A DNA stretch of 64,000 nt from Lunatimonas salinarum (GTDB lineage: Bacteria; Bacteroidota; Bacteroidia; Cytophagales; Cyclobacteriaceae): positions 246,025 through 310,024 of the forward strand of contig NZ_JACVCV010000004.1 of NCBI RefSeq assembly GCF_017811155.1, written 5' to 3'. The position numbers and the translations under genes are program-made. The notes under the pieces were generated by a model. The model saw only the letters and a program-made list of their open reading frames with translations. It was not told where the DNA came from and did not search any database. This document shows positions 8,102 to 15,865 of the stretch, piece after piece. Numbering within the stretch: position 1 is the first letter of the stretch; each line of letters opens with the position of its first letter.

Positions 8102-8983
8102 TTACATTCGGTTTCCTCCACCTACATGAAGTACCTGACCGGTGATCCAATCCGCCTGACTCGAAGCAAAAAAGATCACTGCATGGGCGATATCCTCTGG
8201 CTGACCGATCCGACGAAGCGGATACCCTGCCGCCAGTTCCTTCTCCACCTCCTCCGGCATCCACCCCGTCTGCACGGCACCCGGAGAAACCACATTTACA
8301 GTGATGCCGTAGGGGCCCAATTCCGTCGCTGCTGCGCGTGCATAACTCTCCATCGCAAATTTGCTGGCACCATAGGAGACACTGGATGGATGGCATCGGG
8401 AGCCATCCGTGGTAATATTCACGATACGGCCCACCTTCGCTCCGCGCGCGATATGCCTTTTGGCAAACTCCGTCATCATCAAGGCCACCGCGCGGCTATT
8501 GACCTGAAAATGGGCATCGTGCGTTGCAGCAGATACGGCCTTTAGCGCATATTCCTTTGCAAACACCAGATCCTGGTCCAGTACAGTCTGAGGCAAGAAG
8601 GTGTCCGGATCGGCCAGGGCGGCATTGTTTACCACTATATCCACCCGGCCCCAACGCTCCTCCGCTAAATCAAACAGCATCGGTATCGTCGAGGGATCCG
8701 ACAAGTCCGCCTCTACGGTGAGGCAATCCCCTCCCATACTCTGTATCTCCTTAGCTACCCAATCGCCGGTTTTTCCGATTTCCCCGCAATAAAATGCTTT
8801 CCCTGGAGCAGTCGCCTGCGCCACGGTCTCTGGGGTCTCTCCAAAAAACTCTGGCTCTTGTCGCAGATACGTGACCAATACCTTCGCCCCCTCTCGTGCA
8901 AAAGCGATCGCAATCGCTGCACCGATCCCGTGATTTGCTCCGGTTACGATCGCTACCTTTCCCGCTAATCCTTTGTCTACCAT
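8102..8983 (-). CDS. SDR family oxidoreductase
   Basis: This 293-residue classical short-chain dehydrogenase has the NAD(P)-binding T-G-A-x-x-x-G-I-G motif at residues 14-21, N-N-A-A near 119-122, and the catalytic Y204-x3-K208 (S-Y-G-A-S-K). The C-terminus ends in the usual W-I-T-G-Q-V-L-x-V-x-G-G. It would oxidise or reduce an alcohol or keto group in the cytoplasm. An insertion at residues 41-75 (rich in E, T and A) is longer than in FabG-type relatives. The gene is 69 bp from the gamma-glutamyltransferase gene on the same strand, and co-transcription is possible. The substrate is not apparent. Confidence 0.85.
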   Translation of the reverse strand: MVDKGLAGKVAIVTGANHGIGAAIAIAFAREGAKVLVTYLRQEPEFFGETPETVAQATAPGKAFYCGEIGKTGDWVAKEIQSMGGDCLTVEADLSDPSTIPMLFDLAEERWGRVDIVVNNAALADPDTFLPQTVLDQDLVFAKEYALKAVSAATHDAHFQVNSRAVALMMTEFAKRHIARGAKVGRIVNITTDGSRCHPSSVSYGASKFAMESYARAAATELGPYGITVNVVSPGAVQTGWMPEEVEKELAAGYPLRRIGQPEDIAHAVIFFASSQADWITGQVLHVGGGNRM

Positions 8984-9187
8984 ATGGTTCGCTTGTTGTT
9001 TTTACGGTTAATATACCTATTTTTGGCGGTTTTAACTGACCTTACCGGTTCCCTACCTACCAAAGAAAGGCACTATTGACACCGCAAGTGCCTAGATCAT
9101 CGACTTAAGTACCCAGCTCATAGAGCCACCTGCTCAGCCAAATGAACAGCGATTCCATCCTATTGACGCCTCGGAGAAGGTGATTCG

Positions 9188-10738
9188 CTAAAATACCTCA
9201 AAATCGCCTTTGCGCACAAGTCCATGGGCATCCACGGTATATCCGGTGGGACCGCCTTCCTTCCAGGTCAGCTCCGGCACCATTTCCAATAGGACCTTTC
9301 GATGCGATTCCACCACCTCGCTGTGTTCCTTTTGATAGGCTATGTTATGCCATTCATTGGGATCTTCCGCATGGTCATACAACTCCTCCAGGTTGATTTC
9401 CGGATAGTATATATACCGGTAGTTCAGGCTTCTGACGGTGTGCCCGTTCACTTCCGGTCGGTTGGAGCCGCCAAATTTATAGCTGGTAATCACCGGTTCG
9501 GTCTTGGTGGTAGGATCTTTTAGTTGGGGCACCAAGCTTCTTCCATCCAAGTGACCTGGCTGCTCATATCCGGCCAATTCGACCAAGGTCGGGTACATAT
9601 CCATCAGGCTTACAGGCTGATCGCAGCGGGCTCCACCCAGGTTCATGCCCGGTACCGAAATCAATAGCGGTACCCGGGTAGACCGCTCCCAAAGGGTAAA
9701 TTTCTCGATGTTGTCTTTTTCTCCCATGTGCATGCCATGGTCAGACCACAGTACGATGATCGTGTTGTCGGCATAGGGGGAATTTTCCAACTCGTCCAGC
9801 AGTCGCCCCACCATCGCGTCCGAAAAGGTAATGGAAGCTGCATAGGATTGGATGATTTTTTCCCATTGTTGGTTATCCAATACCCATTTCATAATCCAGC
9901 GCCTGCCGTGATCAAAGGCATCTTCCAGGTCGTCTGCTTTGCGCTCCGGGAGCACAATGCTTTCCAAGGGATACATGTCGAAATATTTTTGGGGCACTTC
10001 CCAGGGATCGTGGGGCTTCCACGTGCCGACGGCCAGAAAAAAGGGATTTTGGTGCTCCTGTCTGAGTTGGTAGGATGCCCAGTCTACGACGTGGTAGTCG
10101 GCCATCTTCTCATCCGGAACAGGCACCGGACCCCAGGTCCACCATCCATCGCCTCCGGGGCGGTTTTCGTTGTCCACGTCCTCGGGATAGATGACCTCCT
10201 TCGGTGCCCGGATCTGGTAAGGGTGGGAGATGTAGGCGCTGGGATAGTAGAAGTCCCAGTTTTCAGGCTCCACTTGGCTTGTTGGTGTCCAAGGAGGTGC
10301 CTGACTGTGATAGATTTTGCCGGCACCCAAGGTTTTATACCCCTGGTTTTTGAAGAACTGCTCCAGGGTGATCGAGCTTTTTAATGCCTGAAACTCCCGC
10401 CATTTGGGGCCATCGCCCCAATGCACATGCTGTGTTCCTGACCGCGCGTGGTGTACTCCGGTCATAATTGCCGCGCGTGTGGGTGCACAGGCCGGGGCCG
10501 GGGTATGTGCATTGGTAAAAATCATGGATCTGGCGGCAAGCCGGTCGAGGTTAGGCGTATGGATTTTCATCCCTGCATGCCCTTCCAAAAATCCGGCCCA
10601 GTCATTCAGGTCGTCCATGGCGATAAAGAGGATATGGGGCTTTTCGGCCGATTTTTTCACGGGGGAGCTACAGGCCTGCAAGAACAAAGCCGCTCCCACG
10701 ATCAGGATTAAGAAGTTAGTAGAGTGAAGCGATTTCAT
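9188..10738 (-). CDS. Sulfatase (S1 family, lipoprotein)
   Basis: The 516-residue lipoprotein (signal ending L-Q-A-C, Cys23) has the type I sulfatase fold. The formylglycine site C84-A-P-T-R88 follows the C-x-P-x-R rule and is followed by A-A-I-M-T-G. Asp42-Asp43 and the later D-H-G-M-H near residue 340 provide calcium ligands. It resembles iduronate-2-sulfatase-like enzymes. The family removes sulfate from glycans outside the cytoplasm; it needs formylglycine maturation by an enzyme not encoded here. It stands alone, about 200 bp from its neighbours, in keeping with a marine organism feeding on sulfated polysaccharides. The exact sulfate position targeted cannot be told. Confidence 0.9.
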   Translation of the reverse strand: MKSLHSTNFLILIVGAALFLQACSSPVKKSAEKPHILFIAMDDLNDWAGFLEGHAGMKIHTPNLDRLAARSMIFTNAHTPAPACAPTRAAIMTGVHHARSGTQHVHWGDGPKWREFQALKSSITLEQFFKNQGYKTLGAGKIYHSQAPPWTPTSQVEPENWDFYYPSAYISHPYQIRAPKEVIYPEDVDNENRPGGDGWWTWGPVPVPDEKMADYHVVDWASYQLRQEHQNPFFLAVGTWKPHDPWEVPQKYFDMYPLESIVLPERKADDLEDAFDHGRRWIMKWVLDNQQWEKIIQSYAASITFSDAMVGRLLDELENSPYADNTIIVLWSDHGMHMGEKDNIEKFTLWERSTRVPLLISVPGMNLGGARCDQPVSLMDMYPTLVELAGYEQPGHLDGRSLVPQLKDPTTKTEPVITSYKFGGSNRPEVNGHTVRSLNYRYIYYPEINLEELYDHAEDPNEWHNIAYQKEHSEVVESHRKVLLEMVPELTWKEGGPTGYTVDAHGLVRKGDFEVF

Positions 10739-11031
10739 CGGGTTTCCGGTAAGATTTTGCGTATTGGCTAGGTGAGATACTCACGGTGTATGGGAACACG
10801 CATGGAAGCTCGTTTGAACGGGTGATTATTAAGCCCTGAAAGATAGCGCAAATCAAAAGTTTTTCCAAAGAGATCTTTTCTATGCTTGGGACTCCGAAAA
10901 ATTGGCATTGGCAGGAGAGGTTGCCTGTTTTGTGGCTCTTTTTTGGGATGATTTAGGTGGAATTTAAGAAGTGATTTGTAAATGCGAGTGAATTAGAGCT
11001 ATTTTAATGAACAATAGTGTAATCATTTCCT
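10739..11031. other. Intergenic region between divergent sulfatase and defence island
   Basis: This 293-bp spacer separates the divergently transcribed sulfatase and methyltransferase genes. The right half (from about 10845) is clearly more AT-rich than the left. It probably contains both promoters, but I see no convincing TTTG/TAnnTTTG pair, no inverted repeat above 8 bp and no gene. Confidence 0.5.
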
Positions 11032-13752
11032 ATGACCATTACCCAAATTGAGAAAAACCTTCAAAAGCTGATTGGAAATTTTGATCAGGAGACTTTTATC
11101 TATGACCTGCTTTTGGCTTATGGAGCGCCTAAGGCATCCATTGCCCGGCTGCAAAATGGTAATCTCAACCTATCTAAAGATCCAGGGGTATTCAATTGGA
11201 AGAAAAAGGTGCTATTCCAGGAAGCTTTTGAGCAGGATTTGCATCAAGTACTTACAGACCTAAAAATCCAAGCCAATCATGACCAACGCTTTGTAATTGT
11301 GACAGATTACAAGCAATTGGTGGCTTTCGATACGAAAACAGCGGACACACTGGCCACTGAACTTGAAAATCTGCCCAGGCATTTAGACTTCTTCCTTCCA
11401 TGGGCAGGAATGGAAAAGGCCCAATATGCAGAGGAGAATCCAGCAGATGTCAGGGCAGCGGAAAAAATGGCCCGACTGTATGACGAAATCCGAAAGGACA
11501 ATCCGGACACATCTCCGGAATTCGTCCATGGACTCAATGTGTTCCTTTCTCGTTTGTTGTTCTGCTTTTTTGCAGAGGATACCAATATTTTCAAGGACAA
11601 GCAGTTTACCGGGGCGATTGCTTCGCACACGCAGGCAGACGGGAGTGATTTGCACGTGTACTTGGATCGGCTTTTTGAGATCCTGAATACGCCAATCAAT
11701 CAGCGTCAGGACATCCCTCACTACCTGAATGACTTTCCCTATGTCAATGGCGGGCTTTTTCGGCATACACACCCTGCTCCGGTATTTACCCGAAGGTCCC
11801 GACAGGTAATCATCGATAGCGGTGAACTGGACTGGAGTGCGATCAATCCGGATATTTTCGGATCCATGATTCAGGCAGTGATTTCGCCTGAGCATCGTGG
11901 AGGGATGGGCATGCACTATACTTCCGTGCCTAATATCATGAAGGTGATCGAGCCGCTTTTTCTCAACGAGCTGTATGAGGCCTTTGAAGCAGCCAAGGGA
12001 AATCCTAAGAAGCTAAATGAGTTGCTCTATCGACTAAGTAAAATAAAAATCTTTGATCCGGCTTGTGGTAGCGGAAATTTCCTGATTATCGCTTACAAAG
12101 AGCTTCGCAAATTGGAAATCTTGATCCTGAAAGAGAAAGCAAAACTTTCCGGAAAAGTTGGCAGTGGAAGTCTAAACTTCGGTGGCGATTTTGTTTCACA
12201 GATCTCACTCTCCAATTTCTATGGCATAGAACTGGATGACTTTGCACATGAGATAGCACAGCTATCCTTATGGCTTGCCGAGCATCAGATGAATGTTGAA
12301 TTTTTTAAAGAGTTTGGCCAAACCTCCCCAACCCTTCCATTGAAAGAATCTGGGAATATTGTGCATGGGAATGCATGTAGATTAGATTGGGAAAAAGTAT
12401 GTCCAAAAAAACCTGATTCCGAGATTTATATTTTGGGAAATCCTCCCTACTTGGGTGCAAGAATGCAAGGAGTTAAGCAAAAACAAGATATGGATCAAGT
12501 TTTTTCATTTCTGTCTAATTACAGAGATTTAGATTATATATCTGTATGGTTTTTCAAAGGAGCTAAATACATAACCAAGAATAGATCAAAAGTTGCCTTT
12601 GTAACAACAAATTCTATTTGTCAAGGACTCCAAGTTGGGTTATTATGGCCTCATATTCTAGATCAAGGTATCAGTATATTTTTTGCACATACAGCTTTTA
12701 AATGGAGTAATAATGCCAAAGATAATGCAGGAGTAACAGTTGCAATTATTGGAATATCAAATGAGGATGGGGCTCAAAAAAGGCTTTTTACAGATGATAG
12801 ATTCAAGTTGGTTAAAAATATCAATCCTTACCTGATTGAGGGGGGGAATTCTATTATCTTAAGAAGAAGTAAACCTATTTCTGAGTTTCCAGAAATGAGT
12901 TTTGGCAATATGCCTAATGATGGAGGAGGGTTGATTCTCAATGAGGATGAGAAACAGGAAATATTAAAAAAATATCCAGATGCGAATAAATTTTTCAGGA
13001 GGTTAGTCGGCTCTGCTGAATACATTAGAGGAATTGATAGGTATTGTATTTGGCTAAATAACAAAACATTGGAGGAAGCAATGTTGATACCCCCAATTAC
13101 TGAAAGAATAGAAATCGTTAAAAACCATAGACTTTCAAGCAAAGATGCGGGAACTAATAAATTAGCCAAAAGACCCCATCAATTCAGAGACAGAAAAGAG
13201 GCAAACTATACCCAAATTATTATGCCAAGTGTTTCCTCTGAAAGGAGGGAATACATTCCTACAGGCTTTCTTGACAAGAACATCGTTGTGTCAAATCTTG
13301 GTCTGGTTGTTTACGACGGTGAATCTTGGATTTTGGGCGTTTTAACATCAAAAATGCATATGATCTGGACAAAAAGTGTTGGCGGGTATTTAGGTACTAG
13401 TATCAGATACTCAAAAGACATAGTTTATAATACATTCCCATTTCCTGAAATCACAAAAGAAAGAAAAGAGGAAATCAATCAGTGCGTTTTCAGAATTCTT
13501 GGAGAACGAGAAAAGCACCCTGAGAAAACCCTTGCAGAGCTTTATGATCCAGATAAAATGCCTGCCGGACTTCGAGCAGCCCATGAGGCCAATGACGAGG
13601 TAATAGAACGGTGCTATCGTAGCAAGCCATTTGATTCTGATGAGGAGCGCTTGGAATATCTGTTTAAGTTGTATGAAAAGATGATTGCCGAGGAGAAGAC
13701 GAGAGGGAGTCTGTTTGAAAATAAGAAAGGGAAAAAGAAAGCCAAAAACTAA
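11032..13752 (+). CDS. Class I SAM-dependent adenine-specific DNA methyltransferase (MmeI-like)
   Basis: The 906-residue protein has the SAM-binding motif D-P-A-C-G-S-G-N-F near residues 342-350 and the catalytic N-P-P-Y at about 470-473, so it should make N6-methyladenine in a defined DNA site. The layout resembles MmeI-type enzymes: N-terminal domain, helical connector (about 130-330), methyltransferase core, and a target-recognition domain toward the C-terminus. I see no PD-(D/E)xK nuclease motif in the first 120 residues, so cleavage would come from another subunit. The centre of the gene (about 12340-13490) is far more AT-rich than its ends, which suggests exchange of the recognition domain. 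Its stop overlaps the next start (TAATG). It is the first gene of a four-gene island. Confidence 0.88.
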   Translation: MTITQIEKNLQKLIGNFDQETFIYDLLLAYGAPKASIARLQNGNLNLSKDPGVFNWKKKVLFQEAFEQDLHQVLTDLKIQANHDQRFVIVTDYKQLVAFDTKTADTLATELENLPRHLDFFLPWAGMEKAQYAEENPADVRAAEKMARLYDEIRKDNPDTSPEFVHGLNVFLSRLLFCFFAEDTNIFKDKQFTGAIASHTQADGSDLHVYLDRLFEILNTPINQRQDIPHYLNDFPYVNGGLFRHTHPAPVFTRRSRQVIIDSGELDWSAINPDIFGSMIQAVISPEHRGGMGMHYTSVPNIMKVIEPLFLNELYEAFEAAKGNPKKLNELLYRLSKIKIFDPACGSGNFLIIAYKELRKLEILILKEKAKLSGKVGSGSLNFGGDFVSQISLSNFYGIELDDFAHEIAQLSLWLAEHQMNVEFFKEFGQTSPTLPLKESGNIVHGNACRLDWEKVCPKKPDSEIYILGNPPYLGARMQGVKQKQDMDQVFSFLSNYRDLDYISVWFFKGAKYITKNRSKVAFVTTNSICQGLQVGLLWPHILDQGISIFFAHTAFKWSNNAKDNAGVTVAIIGISNEDGAQKRLFTDDRFKLVKNINPYLIEGGNSIILRRSKPISEFPEMSFGNMPNDGGGLILNEDEKQEILKKYPDANKFFRRLVGSAEYIRGIDRYCIWLNNKTLEEAMLIPPITERIEIVKNHRLSSKDAGTNKLAKRPHQFRDRKEANYTQIIMPSVSSERREYIPTGFLDKNIVVSNLGLVVYDGESWILGVLTSKMHMIWTKSVGGYLGTSIRYSKDIVYNTFPFPEITKERKEEINQCVFRILGEREKHPEKTLAELYDPDKMPAGLRAAHEANDEVIERCYRSKPFDSDEERLEYLFKLYEKMIAEEKTRGSLFENKKGKKKAKN

Positions 13753-15407
13753 TGGAAAGCCTACTTCGACAATTTCTATCGCAGGATACGGAGACAGAGA
13801 TTTTGGAATTCAAAGAAGCCAAAAATCAGTACGACAAGGATAAGCTGGGGAGGTATTTTTCTGCCCTGAGTAATGAAGCCAATCTCAAAAACAGACCCAA
13901 TGCATGGCTGATTTTGGGAGTTGATAACAATAAGCAGATTGTAGGCACCCAAATTTCAGATACTCAAATCAATGAGTATAAGAAGGAAATTTCGGATCAT
14001 ACTGCACCCAATTTGTCTTTTCGGGAGGTTCACAAAGTTCAGATTGAGGGTAAATTGGTTTTGCTTTGTGAAATCCCCGCAGCGCCAAAGGGAATACCCG
14101 TAGCTTGGAAAAAGCAATTTTATGGTAGGGATGGAGAAAGTTTGGGAACGCTCAACATAGACGAACTTGATCGCTTCCGAGAGCAGTCCAATGCTTTTGA
14201 TTGGAGTTCGCAGATTATCGAGCATGCTAACTTGGATGATCTTTCTCCGGAGGCCATAGCGATTGCAAGACAAAAGTATTCTGAGAAAAATCCGCATTTG
14301 AAAGAGGAGATGAATACTTGGGACGACATCACTTTTTTGAATAAGGCAAAAATCACCATTCAGGGGAAAGTAACCCATACGGCGATTTTATTGTTGGGAA
14401 AGCCAGATTCAGAGCATTTTATCAGTCCTTCCACCGCAAAGATTTCTTGGATTTTGAAGGATAAAGATGGACTGGAAAAGGATTACCAACACTTCACCTG
14501 TCCATTATTGCTGTCCGTTCAGTCCGTTTATTCGAAAATCCGTAACCTGAATTATAGGTATTTACAGGATGGAAGTATTTTCCCAGAGGAGGTCAGCCAG
14601 TTTGATCCCTACATTATCCGAGAAGCATTGCACAATTGTGTGGCTCATCAGGATTATACCCTAGGAGGCAAGATCAATGTGATTGAGCGTGAGGATGGAA
14701 TTTTGATCTTTTCAAACTCAGGTGATTTTATTCCTGGAACAGTAGAAAAGGTGGTTGAATCTGACTCACCTGAAACCAAATATCGGAATCCATTTTTGGC
14801 CAATGCGATGGTGGATCTCAAAATGATTGATACCATTGGAAGTGGAATCAGAAGGATGTTTGTGATTCAGAAAAATAAATATTTTCCATTGCCGGATTAT
14901 GATTTTTCCGATAGGAAAGTAACCGTAAAGATTACGGGGAAAGTGGTAGATCTCAACTATGCTAGAAAGCTTGCTCAAATGCCGGGGCTGTCTTTGAATG
15001 AAATCATGCTGTTGGATAAAGTATCCAAGGGGAAACTACTTGAAGAGCATGAAATACAGCAGTTGAAACGTAAGAAGCTAATTGAAGGTAGAAAGCCTAA
15101 TTTTCATATTTCGGCCATCGTAGCGAAAAAGTCTAACCAGAAAGCTGATTACATCAAGCTCAAAGGAATAGACGATCAGTACTCGATGGCATTAATAAAG
15201 GAATACCTTGATAAATTCAAGGTAGCCTCAAGAAGTGATATTGAAGAGTTTCTTTTGGATAAGTTGGGAGATCGGTTTTCGGATGAACAAAAGAAACATA
15301 AAGTCAAGAATATGTTGCAGAAAATGAAATCCATGGAAGAGATTCGAGTGAATCAAGAAAGAAAATGGGAATTGGTGCCAGAAGGAGAAAAGACTGGAGG
15401 AATTTAG
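13752..15407 (+). CDS. AlbA_2/Schlafen-type putative DNA-binding protein with GHKL-like ATPase domain
   Basis: The 551-residue protein begins with an AlbA_2 (Schlafen-like) domain, residues about 1-130, with I-L-E-F-K-E-A near residue 17 and W-L-I-L-G-V at 51-56. A HATPase_c_4-type domain follows at roughly 280-390, seen in R-E-A-L-H-N-C-V-A-H and I-G-S-G-I-R-R-M. Such proteins are often labelled 'RecG-like' although they carry no helicase motifs. The C-terminal 120 residues look like winged-helix DNA-binding segments. The start ATG shares one base with the methyltransferase stop, so translation is coupled. It may act as sensor, regulator or RNase of the island; none of these has been shown. 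Confidence 0.8.
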   Translation: MESLLRQFLSQDTETEILEFKEAKNQYDKDKLGRYFSALSNEANLKNRPNAWLILGVDNNKQIVGTQISDTQINEYKKEISDHTAPNLSFREVHKVQIEGKLVLLCEIPAAPKGIPVAWKKQFYGRDGESLGTLNIDELDRFREQSNAFDWSSQIIEHANLDDLSPEAIAIARQKYSEKNPHLKEEMNTWDDITFLNKAKITIQGKVTHTAILLLGKPDSEHFISPSTAKISWILKDKDGLEKDYQHFTCPLLLSVQSVYSKIRNLNYRYLQDGSIFPEEVSQFDPYIIREALHNCVAHQDYTLGGKINVIEREDGILIFSNSGDFIPGTVEKVVESDSPETKYRNPFLANAMVDLKMIDTIGSGIRRMFVIQKNKYFPLPDYDFSDRKVTVKITGKVVDLNYARKLAQMPGLSLNEIMLLDKVSKGKLLEEHEIQQLKRKKLIEGRKPNFHISAIVAKKSNQKADYIKLKGIDDQYSMALIKEYLDKFKVASRSDIEEFLLDKLGDRFSDEQKKHKVKNMLQKMKSMEEIRVNQERKWELVPEGEKTGGI

Positions 15408-15487
15408 CCTTCTCTACTTTAGACCGACTTAGACGAGTTTAGACGGGAATTTAGACGAGTTTAGACGAAAAAAGCTCTCAAAATATT

Positions 15488-15609
15488 GAAAATCAATATT
15501 TTGTATCTTTTGGTTTAGACGAGATTTAGATAAAGTTACCTTGCTGTTTCGTCTAGCATAGTAGAAGTCAACTTCGGTCCGATAGGCTAAAGTACAGTCA
15601 TCAATCCCA
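15488..15609 (+). pseudogene. Decayed duplicate of the helicase leader and 5' end
   Basis: Bases 15488-15522 match 15817-15851 over 35 bp with few differences. Bases from about 15556 to 15609 match the first codons of the helicase gene (15874-15926). Translated in the same frame, the copy reads V-E-V-N-F-G-P-I-G, stop, S-T-V-I-N-P, against V-E-V-N-Y-H-Q-T-G-Q-S-T-V-T-N-P in the intact gene. The start codon is lost and Gln14 is replaced by a stop. It is a remnant of a tandem duplication. Confidence 0.75.
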
Positions 15610-15632
15610 AGAAAAATCGGATGTACAAGCTA

Positions 15633-15800
15633 AATCTTATGTGACGGTCATGTGATAGATTAGCCCGGATGATTTGTAGGTAGTTGATTTACAAGTGTAT
15701 TTTATGTGATGCTTATGTGATCGCATAGCTGCTGAGTCGGCCAAAGTTTGTCTAACTACAGGTTACGTTCATACGATTTAGATAAACTTTTAGACGAAAA
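15633..15800 (+). repeat. 168-bp direct repeat, left copy
   Basis: This stretch aligns without gaps to 19389-19556 (constant offset 3756), with roughly three quarters of bases identical by eye. The copies bracket the helicase and GIY-YIG genes. Each contains TGACGGTCA (a near-palindrome) and two pairs of ATGTGA-like hexamers 11 bp apart: 15639/15650 and 15704/15715 in this copy. Confidence 0.85.
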
Positions 15801-15865
15801 TAGATTGCATTGAACCGAAAATCAGTATTTTGTGATTTCCGGTTTAGACGAATAACCTTTTTATT

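Larger units (their letters stand above)
15429..15850 (+). repeat. TTAGACG direct repeats
   Basis: TTAGACG starts at 15429, 15439, 15451 and 15461, a cluster spaced 10, 12 and 10 bp, and again at 15515, 15790 and 15844. The clustered copies lie on nearly one face of the helix and are on one strand. This fits binding sites for a regulator rather than a CRISPR array, because there are no spacers of regular length above 5 bp. Confidence 0.75.
15408..15865. other. Repeat-rich leader of the helicase/nuclease genes
   Basis: This 458-bp spacer holds no intact gene. It contains seven TTAGACG motifs, a decayed copy of the helicase leader and start (15488-15609), and the left copy of a 168-bp repeat (15633-15800) with phased ATGTGA pairs. 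The TATCTTTT at 15505-15512 resembles the Bacteroidota -7 element TAnnTTTG. The second leader copy at 15817-15865 runs into the helicase ATG. It is probably a regulatory region that allows the helicase and nuclease to be controlled separately from the methyltransferase. Confidence 0.6.

Noticed and set aside
15429-15850. A CRISPR-like array made of TTAGACG repeats
   Set aside because: The unit is only 7 bp, the spacing is 10-12 bp in the cluster and irregular elsewhere, and no cas genes are present. Regulatory sites are more likely.
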